Shown: positions 39,546-48,519, counted from the stretch's first letter. The stretch is DNA of 64,000 nt from Phosphoribacter sp037045055 (GCA_037045055.1 JBAOHJ010000004.1:1-64000); one strand, 5' to 3'. The notes: a model not told the origin generated them from the letters alone. Translations and numbers: made by a program.

Positions 39546-39884
39546 GCCCACTTCGTTCCGCTCGGCGACAGGACGCACTGTCGAGGGTACGGGTGTGACA
39601 GGCGAAACCGGTGTTATCCACGGGGCTGGCGTGGCGTCTGCCCCATTCGGCGGACGCCCGCCCTCGCGCGGCGGGACCGGGCCGGCCCCGGCGAAAGCAG
39701 GCCAGTGGTCGTTTCGCCGGGCTCGAAGCAGCCATTCGCCCACTCTCGGGGTTTGGCCCATCGCACCGCCCTGCGGCCGACCCGGTGTGGGCGGCCAACC
39801 AGGTCTGGGAAGCATGCCCGGCGGGCTGATGCCCGGCCGGCGCGCATGCCCGGCGGGCCGCATGCCCGGCCGGCGGCATACCGA
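39546..39884. other. 339-base intergenic region between prfB and ftsE
   Basis: The stretch contains the ftsE upstream region and, near the prfB stop, four 16-base repeats (39813-39876) of the form CATGCCCGGCNGGCNG that end in the octamer CGGCATAC. TTATCCACG (39614-39622) is one base off a DnaA box and is isolated. No confident promoter hexamers were found, and the open frames crossing it show no coding character. Confidence 0.6.
39813..39876. repeat. 4 x 16-nt imperfect tandem repeat downstream of prfB
   Basis: Units begin near 39813, 39829, 39845 and 39861 and alternate GGCGGGC and GGCCGGC cores. The last runs into CGGCATAC, which differs from the repeat's own CATGCC only in a few positions. 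It is non-coding. Confidence 0.7.
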
Positions 39885-40997
39885 TCAGACCTCGGCGCGC
39901 TCCTGGCCGCGCTTCCACCGGATGCCGGCCTCGATGAAGTCGTCGATGTCGCCGTCGAAGACCGCGGCGGGGTTGCCGACCTCGTGCTCGGTGCGCAGGT
40001 CCTTGACCATCTGGTAGGGCTGCAGGACGTACGAGCGCATCTGGTCGCCCCACGAGGCCTTGATGTCGCCGGCCAGCTCCTTCTTGGCCGCCGCTTCTTG
40101 CGCCCGCTTCTGCAGCAGCAGCCGCGACTGCAGCACCCGCAGGGCGGCGGCGCGGTTCTGGATCTGGGACTTCTCGTTCTGCATCGACACGACGATGCCG
40201 GTGGGCAGGTGGGTCATCCGCACCGCCGAGTCGGTGGTGTTCACCGACTGGCCACCGGGCCCGGAGGAGCGGAACACGTCGACCTTCAGCTCGCTCTCCG
40301 GGATATCCACGTGGTCGGTCTGCTCGATGAGCGGCACCACCTCGACCGCGGCGAACGAGGTCTGCCGCCGGCCCTGGTTGTCGAACGGGCTGATCCGCAC
40401 CAGGCGGTGGGTGCCCGCCTCGACGGCGAGGTTGCCGAACGCGTAGGGCACCTTGACCTCGAAGGTCGCCGACTTGAGCCCGGCCTCCTCGGCGTAGGAG
40501 GTGTCGAGCACCTCGGTCGGGTAGCCGTGCCGCTCGGCCCACCGCATGTACATCCGCAGCAGCATCTCGGCGAAGTCGGCCGCGTCCACTCCCCCGGCGC
40601 CCGACCGGATCGTCACCACGGCCTCGCGTGCGTCGTACTCGCCGCTGAGCAAGGTGCGCACCTCCAGCTCGCCGACGTCCTTGCGCAGCCCGGCCAGCTC
40701 CCGCTCGGCCTCCTCCAGGGTCGCCGCGTCGTGCTCCTCCTGCCCGAGCTCGACGAGGGTCTCCAGGTCGTCGATGCGGGCACCCATGCCGACGACCCGG
40801 TCGCGCTCGGCGGTGGCCCGGGACAGCGCCGAGGTCACCTGCTGGGCTCGGTCGGGGTCGTCCCACAGGTCCGGGGCGCTGGCCCGGCGCTCCAGGTCGG
40901 CGATCCGGTCACCGAGGACGGGCAGGTTGGTCACCCCGCGCACCGTGTCCATGGTCGCGCGCAGGTGCCGGATCTGCTCGGCGAAGTCGATGGCCAC
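39885..40997 (-). CDS. prfB: peptide chain release factor 2
   Basis: The protein has 370 residues from GTG 40997; TTG 41006 would add three. Class-1 release factor features are present: the GGQ motif in SSGPGGQSVNTTDSAVRMTH (about 246) and the SPF stop-codon-reading tripeptide in HRLVRISPFDNQGRRQTSFA, which marks RF2 (UGA/UAA). The frame is continuous, so there is no programmed +1 frameshift like that of E. coli prfB. Together with ftsE-ftsX-M23-smpB it forms the conserved actinobacterial order prfB-ftsE-ftsX-...-smpB. Confidence 0.96.
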   Translation of the reverse strand: MAIDFAEQIRHLRATMDTVRGVTNLPVLGDRIADLERRASAPDLWDDPDRAQQVTSALSRATAERDRVVGMGARIDDLETLVELGQEEHDAATLEEAERELAGLRKDVGELEVRTLLSGEYDAREAVVTIRSGAGGVDAADFAEMLLRMYMRWAERHGYPTEVLDTSYAEEAGLKSATFEVKVPYAFGNLAVEAGTHRLVRISPFDNQGRRQTSFAAVEVVPLIEQTDHVDIPESELKVDVFRSSGPGGQSVNTTDSAVRMTHLPTGIVVSMQNEKSQIQNRAAALRVLQSRLLLQKRAQEAAAKKELAGDIKASWGDQMRSYVLQPYQMVKDLRTEHEVGNPAAVFDGDIDDFIEAGIRWKRGQERAEV

Positions 40998-41118
40998 GAG
41001 GGTCAACCCTACGGGAGCGCCGGTATGCCGCCGCCGACGCGTCGTCCCGGCGACGGCGCCGAGCGTCGTCCGGCGCCGGCGCCGGGCGCGTCGTGCCGGG
41101 GCGCCGCCGTCGCGCCGA

Positions 41119-41143
41119 CCGGCCCCGGGGCCTCAGGGGCCGG
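41119..41143. terminator. hairpin at the 3' end of the GMC oxidoreductase gene
   Basis: CCGGCCCC (41119-41126) pairs with GGGGCCGG (41136-41143) around nine bases that include the GMC stop codon. It could end the minus-strand GMC transcript before prfB. Confidence 0.4.
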
Positions 41144-42917
41144 CGAGGTGGGCGGCCAGGCGCAGGGCCAACGCGGCGGTGGTCAGGCTGGGGTTGGCTG
41201 CCGGCGACGCCGCGAACACCGAGTTGTCGCAGGCGTAGAGGTTGTCGTAGCCGTGGAAGCGCAGGTCGGTGTCGACGACACCGGCACCGGGTGGCCCGGT
41301 CCGCAGCGTCCCCACCTCGTGCGCCACGCCACCGAGCTTGGCGTCCTGCAACCCCAGCCCGACCTCCCCGAGCACCGGCTGGGCGCCCAGGCCCTGCAAC
41401 AGCGCCGCGGCCAGCCGGTCGGCCTCGGCGAGCACCGCCGCCGGTGGCGGGGTCGGCGCGACGGTGACCTGGGCGTCGGCCGACGGGTCGCCGGTCACGG
41501 TGAGCCCGTTGGCGGGGTTGAGGTCGGCGTAGAACATGAACACGGCCTCGCCGAGCATCCAGTCGGCTCGGGCCGCGCGTTCGAGGGCCAGGTGCGCGGG
41601 ATCGACGTAGCGGCCCTGGTTGAAGTCCGCGCCGAGCTCGACGACGACGTCGAACCCGTGCTCCGTGGTGCTCGCCTGGGGGTGGGTGAGCAGGACCTTG
41701 GCGGACTCGGTCGTGCTGGCCGCCGCGGACCCGGGCGGCAGGGTGAAGTGGCGGTAGCGGATGGTGTGGTCGGTCAGGCCCCTGCCGATCAGGCCGCTGG
41801 GGTCGGCCAGGCCGCTTTGCAGGGCGATCTTGGCCGACTCGATGGTCCCCGCCGACAGGACGACGGTCGTGGCTCGGTAGGACCGGGGACGCCCGGCCAC
41901 CAGGTCCCAGCCGGTGACCCCGATCGCTCGGGTGGGATCGCCCGGGTCGACGTCCACCCGCCACACGGCGGTGTTGAGGTTGATCGTCGGCACGGCGTGG
42001 CCGGGGTCGTCGAGCAGGCGGTCCTGCATGAGCAGGTCGGCCGTGGAGAACAACCCCGTCGAGATGGCCAGCGCGCTCGCCCCTCGGTACTGCACGGCGA
42101 CGGGGCCGTCCTGGGCGACGAAGCCGGGCAACAGCCCCTCCAACCGGGCGCGGCTGTCGGTCTGGAACCCGCTGGGTGCCGGGGGCGTCCGGTTGAGGGC
42201 CGCCTCGGCCTGGTCGTAGCCCCCGCCGAGCAGGTAGTCGCGGATCGGCGCCGGCCAGGCCGCCAGCTCCCACGGGGCCTGTCGCGGGATCAGACCACCC
42301 CAGAACAGCGACCGCCCACCGAGGTTGAACCCCTGCCCGCCCTCGAACGCCGACCCCGGCGTGTTGACGTAGTTGGTCACCTTGAAGTCCGCCCACAGAG
42401 ACCAGATGTGCTTGTCGAACTGTCCGACCTTGAGCCGACGGGGGAGGTTGCCCACGTGGGTGGGGAACAGGTACGAGCCGGCCTCGACGACGAGCACGTC
42501 CGCACCGGCCGCGGCCAGGCGGGACGCGAGCACGCCGCCGCCCATCCCCGAGCCGACGATCAGGACGTCGTACACGTGCCACGGGTCGAGGTTGCGCGGG
42601 AAGAACCGCTGGGCGATCGTCCCTCGCTCGGTGACCACCTCGGTCAGCGGGGGGAAGTCGACCTGCGGGGCGGCATACTCGTGCACACCCGGCACGTCGG
42701 CGGGCGCGAGCCACAGGTTCGGCCCGGCCATCCAGCGCTCCGGGGCGAGCAGGAACTTGAACTCGATCCCGCCGGGGAAGGCCGCGTCGTCCAGGTCGAA
42801 GGTCCACGCCCCGTCCGCGTAGACCCCGCCGCGGTCCAGCTCCCACCGCGGGCCCCACCGCAGCAGGACCACTTGGTTGGGGGCGTACTGCTCGGTGACG
42901 AACCGGATCAGGCTCAC
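41133..42917 (-). CDS. GMC oxidoreductase with an N-terminal beta-domain extension
   Basis: The protein has 594 residues from GTG 42917. An N-terminal domain of about 100 residues (QVVLLRWGPRWELDRGGVYA, then WTFDLDDAAFPGGIEFKFLL and WMAGPNLWL) looks like a starch-binding/CBM20-like beta sandwich. The FAD-binding Rossmann motif follows (VLIVGSGMGGGVLASRLAAA, about 118-137), then the GMC core with LFWGGLIPRQAPWE and the C-terminal VDTDLRFHGYDNLYACDNSV followed by PAANPSLTTAALALR. It likely oxidises an alcohol or sugar; the substrate is unknown. The added N-terminal domain suggests a glycan or polymeric target (inference). Confidence 0.88.
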   Translation of the reverse strand: MSLIRFVTEQYAPNQVVLLRWGPRWELDRGGVYADGAWTFDLDDAAFPGGIEFKFLLAPERWMAGPNLWLAPADVPGVHEYAAPQVDFPPLTEVVTERGTIAQRFFPRNLDPWHVYDVLIVGSGMGGGVLASRLAAAGADVLVVEAGSYLFPTHVGNLPRRLKVGQFDKHIWSLWADFKVTNYVNTPGSAFEGGQGFNLGGRSLFWGGLIPRQAPWELAAWPAPIRDYLLGGGYDQAEAALNRTPPAPSGFQTDSRARLEGLLPGFVAQDGPVAVQYRGASALAISTGLFSTADLLMQDRLLDDPGHAVPTINLNTAVWRVDVDPGDPTRAIGVTGWDLVAGRPRSYRATTVVLSAGTIESAKIALQSGLADPSGLIGRGLTDHTIRYRHFTLPPGSAAASTTESAKVLLTHPQASTTEHGFDVVVELGADFNQGRYVDPAHLALERAARADWMLGEAVFMFYADLNPANGLTVTGDPSADAQVTVAPTPPPAAVLAEADRLAAALLQGLGAQPVLGEVGLGLQDAKLGGVAHEVGTLRTGPPGAGVVDTDLRFHGYDNLYACDNSVFAASPAANPSLTTAALALRLAAHLAGP

Positions 42918-43053
42918 GGCGTCTCCCGTCGGGTCGCCGGCACCGGCCGGCCTGGCTCTCGTATGCCGCGCCCTCGCCGGGCGGCACGTGCCGATCCTGC
43001 CTGACCGACGACCACCGGGACAGGGCCCGCCCGAGCAATGGTCCCCGGCGAGG

Positions 43054-43551
43054 TCAGTCCCGCAGCCGGGCGGTGGCCCGGCCCTCGACCCCGATCTCCA
43101 CCGACCCCCCGAGGGCGGACAGGATGCCACCGGTCATCGGCAGCTGGACCTGGCCGGTGAGCACGACCACCGCCGAGCGCCCGTCGGGTGACCCGGTGCC
43201 CGGGGCAATGGCCCAGGCCTGCAGTCCCTGGGGCCGGGAGCGTCCGGCGAGGTAGGTCGCGACGGCGTCGCGCACCGTGGCATCGCTCACCACCACGGCC
43301 GTGCTCAGGCCCCGACGGTAGGCACCCTCCTCGTCCAGCGCGTCCGCCGCGTCGAGTGCGGCGGCATCGGCGGCGTCGGCCAGCCGCACCCGGGCCAGAT
43401 GGGCGGCGGTGACGTCGACGGCTCCCACGACGAGCAGGGCCGCGATCGCGAACAGCCCGACGAGCAGCACGCTCAGCTGCCCGCGGTCGCCACAAGCCGG
43501 CCGCCGCCGCGCCCACCGGCGGCGCCACCGGCGCGATCCCCGGCCCGTCAC
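43054..43551 (-). CDS. TadG-like pilus/secretion protein (helicase/secretion neighbourhood type)
   Basis: The protein has 165 residues. GDRGQLSVLLVGLFAIAALLVVGAVD is a class-III pilin-like N-terminus with a single membrane helix, after which ADAADAAALDAADAL gives the Ala-rich helix seen in the TadE/G-like family of actinobacteria. The C-terminal part is an extracytoplasmic beta-rich domain. GTG 43551 overlaps the upstream tadE stop as GTGA. It is the last gene of the Tad locus. Confidence 0.8.
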   Translation of the reverse strand: MTGRGSRRWRRRWARRRPACGDRGQLSVLLVGLFAIAALLVVGAVDVTAAHLARVRLADAADAAALDAADALDEEGAYRRGLSTAVVVSDATVRDAVATYLAGRSRPQGLQAWAIAPGTGSPDGRSAVVVLTGQVQLPMTGGILSALGGSVEIGVEGRATARLRD

Positions 43552-44018
43552 CGGACCCGGAATCGGTCGACCGGGGCGACGTGGGTCGCGCTCACCGGGA
43601 TGGCGACGGGGACGGCCGAGGCGAGGAACGCCGGCACCAGCGGCAAGGTCACCTCGACCGACGCGGTCACCGTGACCCGGCCCTCGGCGCGCAGGCACGG
43701 CGTGCCGTCGCATGCCAGGTCGACCCGGCCGCCCTCGGCGAAGCCGAACTCGTCGAACGCCAGGCCGGCGGCGGCAAACGCCCGGTCCGAGGCCTGCGCT
43801 TGGGTGGCCGACGTCGTGTAGGCGCGGCCAGCCTCGCGGGAGGCGGTGGTGACCGCATACGCGGCGGCCTGCACCCGGGCGACGACGAGGACGAGATAGA
43901 CCAACGGCACGAGCACGAGCACACCGAGGAAGACGAACTCGACGATGGCCCGGCCCTCGTCGCGCGGTCGCCGCCGAGCCACCCGGATCCGGCGGCGCAG
44001 GGCCTCGATCGCGCTCAC
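43548..44018 (-). CDS. TadE-like pseudopilin
   Basis: The protein has 156 residues. DEGRAIVEFVFLGVLVLVPLVYLVLVVARVQ carries the TadE pattern of a conserved Glu just before a long membrane helix, where prepilin peptidase would cut. A disulfide-capable pair (LACDGTPCLRAEG) lies in the extracellular part. Start GTG 44018 and stop are both coupled by GTGA to neighbouring genes. It is a probable minor pilin of the Tad apparatus. Confidence 0.85.
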   Translation of the reverse strand: MSAIEALRRRIRVARRRPRDEGRAIVEFVFLGVLVLVPLVYLVLVVARVQAAAYAVTTASREAGRAYTTSATQAQASDRAFAAAGLAFDEFGFAEGGRVDLACDGTPCLRAEGRVTVTASVEVTLPLVPAFLASAVPVAIPVSATHVAPVDRFRVR

Positions 44019-44464
44019 GGGGCACCGACCTGTCGCTCGTCGAAGGCCCGTGCGGTCACGGTGAGCGTGCCGGAGGGACCCAGCAGCCCGATGACCGGAC
44101 TGGGGGCGGTGATGGCGACCTCGACGACGGGTATGCCGTCCGGCCCGGTCGTCGTGCGCACCTGGACCTGCTGGGCGTAGTCGGCAGACAACGACGAGGC
44201 GACCATCGAAGCGGTGCGCTCGGCGGCCTGGGCGGGCGTGCCGTCGGCCCGGGCCCCGACTCGCGCGCCCTCGGCGGCGCAGGCGATGAGGGTTTTGCGC
44301 ACATGCAGCACCAGACCGAGTTGGAAGACCCCGACCCCGATCAGCAGCACCAGCCCGGCGACCATGACGAACTCCGCCACCGCCGAGCCCTGGTCGCGCC
44401 GCGGACGCCGGCCGGCTCGGCAGGCCCGCCCGGCTGCCGGCACGCGCGCCACGGACCGGGTCAC
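44015..44464 (-). CDS. TadE-like pseudopilin
   Basis: The protein has 149 residues from GTG 44464, which overlaps the Flp-like stop as GTGA. The N-terminal region is basic, then RDQGSAVAEFVMVAGLVLLI with GVGVFQLGLVL gives the SAVAEFxM(V) pseudopilin motif and helix. AAEGARVGARADGTPAQAAE is the conserved amphipathic segment of the TadE family. It is a likely minor pilin with the adjacent TadE copy. Confidence 0.85.
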   Translation of the reverse strand: MTRSVARVPAAGRACRAGRRPRRDQGSAVAEFVMVAGLVLLIGVGVFQLGLVLHVRKTLIACAAEGARVGARADGTPAQAAERTASMVASSLSADYAQQVQVRTTTGPDGIPVVEVAITAPSPVIGLLGPSGTLTVTARAFDERQVGAP

Positions 44465-44676
44465 TTGCCGGTGACGCCGCTGATCGCCTTGCTGAACAGG
44501 TCGACGAGAGCCGGCCCGGCGAACAGCCACAGCGCCGAGACGATCCCCGCGGTCATTACCGTGATGAGCACCCACCCGGGCACGTCGCCGCGGTCGCGCA
44601 GGACCCCCGGACGGACCGGACGCCTTGCGGCGGGCCACCGGAGCCGGACGTGGAGCGTGCGGAGCGATCTGGTCAT
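44461..44676 (-). CDS. Flp-pilin-like small protein (DUF4244 type)
   Basis: The protein has 71 residues from ATG 44676, with AGGAG upstream. A basic N-terminus (LRWPAARRPVRPGVLRDRGD) precedes the single helix WVLITVMTAGIVSALWLFAG and a short tail LFSKAISGVTGK. It has the size and layout of the Flp/DUF4244 major pilin of actinobacterial Tad loci. It lies between tadC and the TadE genes, as expected, and would be the fibre subunit or a scaffold for it. Confidence 0.8.
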   Translation of the reverse strand: MTRSLRTLHVRLRWPAARRPVRPGVLRDRGDVPGWVLITVMTAGIVSALWLFAGPALVDLFSKAISGVTGK

Positions 44677-44711
44677 TGCTGCTCTCCTGGAGTGCGGGTC
44701 GGTCCGGGGCG

Positions 44712-45695
44712 CTAGAGCCCCAGACGCAGGAAGGTGAAGCCGGGGTAGACGGCGAACAGGACGGTCACGGGCAGGACCAGGAACACCACCGGGACGAGCA
44801 TGGCGATCTCCTTGCGACCACCGGCCTCCATCACGGCGCGCCGGCCGGCCTCGCGGACGTCCTGGGCCTGGGCGCGCAGCACCTCGGCCAGCGGGGTGCC
44901 CCGTTCGACGGCGACCACCATGCCGTCGACGAACCGGGCCAGGCTCAGCAGCCCGGTCCGGTCGGCCAGGCCCTGCAGGGCGGTCGGGAGGTTCGCCCCG
45001 GCGCGGGCGTCGGCGAGGCACTGGGCCAGCTCCGTGGCGAGCTCGCCCCGGGAGAGCCGGCAGACTCGGTCCAGCGCACCCGTGGCGCCCTCTCCGGCGC
45101 TGACGGCCAGCGCGAGAAGCTCCGCGACAGTGGGGAACTCGGCCAGCATCCGGGTCTCCCGCCGGGTGGCCTGGCGGGTGAGCCACTGGTCGCGGGCCAG
45201 GATGCCGGCCCCCGCGGCGGCGAACACCGCGAGCACCACGGCCGGAGCCGAGGCGCCCCGGGTGAGCACAGCGAGCATGCCCAGGAGCATCCCCGCCCCC
45301 GCGCCGACCGCCCCCCAGAGGACCTGCTCGGCGCGGAAGGCCGGGACGTCGCCGGGCCGCCCGGCGCGCAGCAACCGGCTGCGCACCGAGGCCGAGCCGC
45401 CGAGCACGCGGTCCACCCGCTCGGCCAGGTCACGCACGACCGGGGCCAACGCGCGAGCCAGCGGCCCGGAGTGCCCGGTATGCCGCGCGAGCAGCCGCGA
45501 CGGCGGCGCGGTGTCGCGCAGGTAGGGGGCCAGCCGCTCGCTGAGCCCGGGTCGGCGGTTGCGCGGCAACCCCACCCAGACCAGGGCGATCCCGAGCGCG
45601 AGCACCAGCCCGAGCAGCGCCCCGCCCCACGACCAGCCCGCGGCGTACTCCAGCAGGGGCCGGAACTCGCGCCCAGGCGCGGCATACCGGGTCAT
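44712..45695 (-). CDS. tadC: TadC-like inner-membrane protein (T2SSF)
   Basis: The protein has 327 residues from ATG 45695, coupled to tadB (ATGA). The type II secretion F domain is seen as TVAELLALAVSAGEGATGAL, then LSRFVDGMVVAVERGTPLAE-like text and EAGGRKEIAMLVPVVFLVLP. Membrane helices lie at the N-terminus, middle and end. With TadB it forms the platform on which TadA drives pilin assembly. Confidence 0.9.
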   Translation of the reverse strand: MTRYAAPGREFRPLLEYAAGWSWGGALLGLVLALGIALVWVGLPRNRRPGLSERLAPYLRDTAPPSRLLARHTGHSGPLARALAPVVRDLAERVDRVLGGSASVRSRLLRAGRPGDVPAFRAEQVLWGAVGAGAGMLLGMLAVLTRGASAPAVVLAVFAAAGAGILARDQWLTRQATRRETRMLAEFPTVAELLALAVSAGEGATGALDRVCRLSRGELATELAQCLADARAGANLPTALQGLADRTGLLSLARFVDGMVVAVERGTPLAEVLRAQAQDVREAGRRAVMEAGGRKEIAMLVPVVFLVLPVTVLFAVYPGFTFLRLGL

Positions 45696-46558
45696 CGCAG
45701 CACCCGCTCGTCCTCGGGCAGGCGGCCGACGGCCAGCATGATGCGGTAGGCGAGCGCCGTGACGGCGCCGCCGACGGCCAGCACGACCGCGCCGGTCGGG
45801 GTGGCGTAGGCGCGCAGCGAGTCGCGCTGCAGCGACATCATCGCCAGCACCACCCAGGGCGCTGCCGAGGCCAGACGGGCGGCGTTGACCGTCCAGCCCT
45901 GGCGGGTCTCCAGCTCGGCCCTGGTGCGGGCGTCGTCGCGCAGGAAGGTCGACAGTGTGCGCAACACCCGCCCGAGGTCCGAGCCACCCACCTCGCGGGC
46001 GATCCGCAGCGACTCGACGAGCCGATCCGCGACCGGGTCGCTGAGGCGGTCCTTGAGCCGGTCCAGGCAGTCCTGGAAACGCCCGCTCGCCCGGTAGTCC
46101 TGGGCGAACGCCGAGAACGTGGGCCGCAGCTCCTGCGGCCCACGAACGCCCAGCTGCGCCAACGCCTCCGGCAAGGCCAGCCCGGCGCGGACCGCGGAGG
46201 TGAGGTTGTCCACGGCGTCGGGCCACAGGTCGCGCAGCTGGCGCCGGCGGCGTCTGGCCCGAGCGGAGACGACGGCCCGCGGGGCATAGCCGGCGAACAG
46301 GGCGAAGGCCACCGACACCGGCACCGCGCGGGTGACCGGGAGCGTGGCGGCCAAGACCAGCACGAAACCGACGAGTCCCGCGACGAGCACCTGCGCCGGG
46401 GTCGTCGTGGTCATCCCCGCTTGGACCAGCTCGTCCCCGAGGCGCTCGCGCAGCCGGAACGCTCGGCGCGCCGGTGGGCGCGCCACCCGCGGCCACCAGG
46501 ACCAGTACATGCAGAACACCCCCGCCCCGAACAGCAGACCGATGGCCAGCCCGCGCAC
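45692..46558 (-). CDS. tadB: TadB-like inner-membrane protein (T2SSF)
   Basis: The protein has 288 residues from GTG 46558, one base after tadA ends. Its F-domain region reads LWPDAVDNLTSAVRAGLALP, then VESLRIAREVGGSDLGRVLR and LETRQGWTVNAARLASAAPW. Two N-terminal and two C-terminal membrane segments match TadB. It couples the TadA ATPase to TadC and the pilins. Confidence 0.9.
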   Translation of the reverse strand: MRGLAIGLLFGAGVFCMYWSWWPRVARPPARRAFRLRERLGDELVQAGMTTTTPAQVLVAGLVGFVLVLAATLPVTRAVPVSVAFALFAGYAPRAVVSARARRRRRQLRDLWPDAVDNLTSAVRAGLALPEALAQLGVRGPQELRPTFSAFAQDYRASGRFQDCLDRLKDRLSDPVADRLVESLRIAREVGGSDLGRVLRTLSTFLRDDARTRAELETRQGWTVNAARLASAAPWVVLAMMSLQRDSLRAYATPTGAVVLAVGGAVTALAYRIMLAVGRLPEDERVLR

Positions 46559-46559
46559 G

Positions 46560-47789
46560 TCAGGGCTCCTGCGCCAGCAACCCGGCCACGTCGTAGCCGG
46601 CCCGCTCGAATCGCTCGACGTGCGGGGGGAACCCGTCGGCCCGGCGTAGACGGCCCTCGCGGGTGACGAACAGGTCGGCGACCTCGACGACCTCCTGCTC
46701 GACCCGCCCGGGGACGGCGACGATCTCGCGGACCCGGCGGGTGCCGTCGCGCTCCAGCGCGATATGGGCGACGAGGTCGATCGACGCCGCGACGGTCGGG
46801 ACGACGAACTTCGGCGAGACGTTCTCCCCGGCCAGCAGCGGCAGCGTGCACATCTTCGTGATCGCCTCCCGGGCGGAGTTGGCGTGGATGGTGCACATGC
46901 CGGGCAGGCCGGAGTTCAGGGCGATGAGCAGGTCGAGGCTCTCGGCCTGGCGCACCTCCCCCACGACGATCCGCGACGGGCGCATCCGCAACGCCTCGGT
47001 GACCAGCCGGCGCAGCGGCACCTCGCCGGTGCCCTCCAGGCTGGGCTGGCGGCACTGCATCCCGGCCACGTCGCGCAGCGGGATCTTCAGCTCGAAGACC
47101 TCCTCGCAGGTGACCACCCGCTCCCGGGCGGGGATCGCCGCCGCCAGGCAGTTGAGCATGGTGGTCTTGCCGGCCTGGGTGCCCCCGGCGACCAGGACGT
47201 TGAGCCCGGAGACGACGGCGGCGTCCAGGAAGGTCGCCGCATGACGGGTCAGGGTGCCGAGCCGCACGAGGTCGTCGAGGTGGTCGGCCTTGACGACGAA
47301 CTTGCGGACGTTGACGTGCCAGTGGTCGCGGGTGATGTCGGGGATGACCACGTGCAGCCGGGAGCCGTCGGGCAGGGTGGCGTCGACGAAGGGGCTGGAC
47401 AGGTCGACCCGGCGCCCGGAGGCACGCAGCATCCGCTCCACCAGGTCGCGCACCTCGTCGGCGGTGAGGATCGTCGGCGTGAGCTCGGTGACCCCGCCGC
47501 GGGCGACGAACACCTTGCTCGGTTCGTTGATCCAGATCTCCTCGATGGCCGGGTCGTCGAAGTACTTCTGCAGCGGCCCGTAGCCGACCACCGTGTCGAG
47601 GATGTCCTTGACCGCCCCTTCGACGTCGCTCAGCGCCGGCAACCCCCCGACCAGCGACCGCTCGTCGTAGTCGGTGACCGCGTCGCGCACCAGGCGGTCG
47701 ATCTCGCGGGGGTGCCGGGTCGGGTCCAGCCCGGAGCGGCGGATCAACTCCCTGACCTCGTCCTGGACCTGGCGGACCGCGTCGACCAT
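46560..47789 (-). CDS. tadA: TadA/CpaF secretion ATPase
   Basis: The protein has 409 residues from ATG 47789, with GGGAGG upstream. It is the type II/IV secretion-type hexameric ATPase: Walker A VAGGTQAGKTTMLNCLAAAI (about 201-220), Asp box VTCEEVFELKI, and IVVGEVRQAESLDLLIALNS with LPGMCTIHANSAREAITK. The N-terminal domain carries GYGPLQKYFDDPAIEEIWIN. It powers the Tad machinery encoded next on the same strand. No TadZ, CpaB, RcpA or prepilin peptidase gene is in the window. Confidence 0.95.
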   Translation of the reverse strand: MVDAVRQVQDEVRELIRRSGLDPTRHPREIDRLVRDAVTDYDERSLVGGLPALSDVEGAVKDILDTVVGYGPLQKYFDDPAIEEIWINEPSKVFVARGGVTELTPTILTADEVRDLVERMLRASGRRVDLSSPFVDATLPDGSRLHVVIPDITRDHWHVNVRKFVVKADHLDDLVRLGTLTRHAATFLDAAVVSGLNVLVAGGTQAGKTTMLNCLAAAIPARERVVTCEEVFELKIPLRDVAGMQCRQPSLEGTGEVPLRRLVTEALRMRPSRIVVGEVRQAESLDLLIALNSGLPGMCTIHANSAREAITKMCTLPLLAGENVSPKFVVPTVAASIDLVAHIALERDGTRRVREIVAVPGRVEQEVVEVADLFVTREGRLRRADGFPPHVERFERAGYDVAGLLAQEP

Positions 47790-48045
47790 GGCGTCCGCCT
47801 CCCCTGTTGCCGCGCCTCATCCGGTATGCCGCCGGCCGACCCCCGGGCGACGACTTCCTCCCAGGGTAGTGAAATCCGCCGCGCCCGCATCTCGAACGTC
47901 CCCAGCCTGTGGACAACGGCCTCGCTCGGGTACGTCGGCTGACGTATGCCGAGTGACGTCGTGGAGTTGGTCTGCGCCGAAGGCCCGACGTCGCGGTGGA
48001 CGACCGGTCGTGCCACGCTGGACACGTCGACAGGGAGGACCCGAC

Positions 48046-48519
48046 ATGCCCGACAACCCGCAGCCCGGCGCCCCTGACCCGCAGGGCGGATCCGCCGTGC
48101 CCTCCAGCTACGACGAGGAGCTCCGGCATCGGGCGACCAAGCTGGTCAAGGCCCGTCAGGAGTTCCGCCAGCACCTGAGCGCGTACCTCATCGTCAACGC
48201 CGCGCTCGTCGGCATGTGGGCGGTGACCGGCGCGGGGTACTTCTGGCCGTTCTGGCCGCTGGTGGGGTGGGGCATCGGGCTGGCCTTCCACGCCACCTCG
48301 CTGCGCTCGGTCGACCCCGGCCCGACCGCCACGAAGATCGAGACCGAGGTGCAGCGGCTGCGCGAGCTGGACGCCCGACGGGGGCCGGGTCCGGCGATCG
48401 CGCCCCCGACCGCGTCACCCGCGTCGGCCCAACCACCAGGCTCCGCGACCCCGTCCTGGCCCACGCCGCCGGCGGGCGGCGAGCCGGGTCAGCCACCGGC
48501 TCCCCAGGACCGTCGATAG
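48046..48519 (+). CDS. 2TM-domain protein
   Basis: The protein has 157 residues from ATG 48046, with AGGGAGG upstream. The 2TM domain (RHRATKLVKARQEFRQHLSA, YLIVNAALVGMWAVTG, FWPFWPLVGWGIGLAFH) is followed by a Pro-rich cytoplasmic tail. This fold is common as a histidine-kinase-associated or stand-alone actinobacterial membrane protein of unknown role. It is divergent from tadA across 256 bases and lies 86 bases before the large FtsK-like ATPase gene. Confidence 0.85.
   Translation: MPDNPQPGAPDPQGGSAVPSSYDEELRHRATKLVKARQEFRQHLSAYLIVNAALVGMWAVTGAGYFWPFWPLVGWGIGLAFHATSLRSVDPGPTATKIETEVQRLRELDARRGPGPAIAPPTASPASAQPPGSATPSWPTPPAGGEPGQPPAPQDRR

Noticed and set aside
39614..39622. DnaA box (TTATCCACG) near ftsE as sign of an origin
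   Set aside because: Single, one mismatch from consensus, no cluster of boxes and no dnaA/dnaN genes.
39885..41006. Programmed frameshift in prfB
   Set aside because: The frame is continuous with no internal UGA; the gene needs no recoding.
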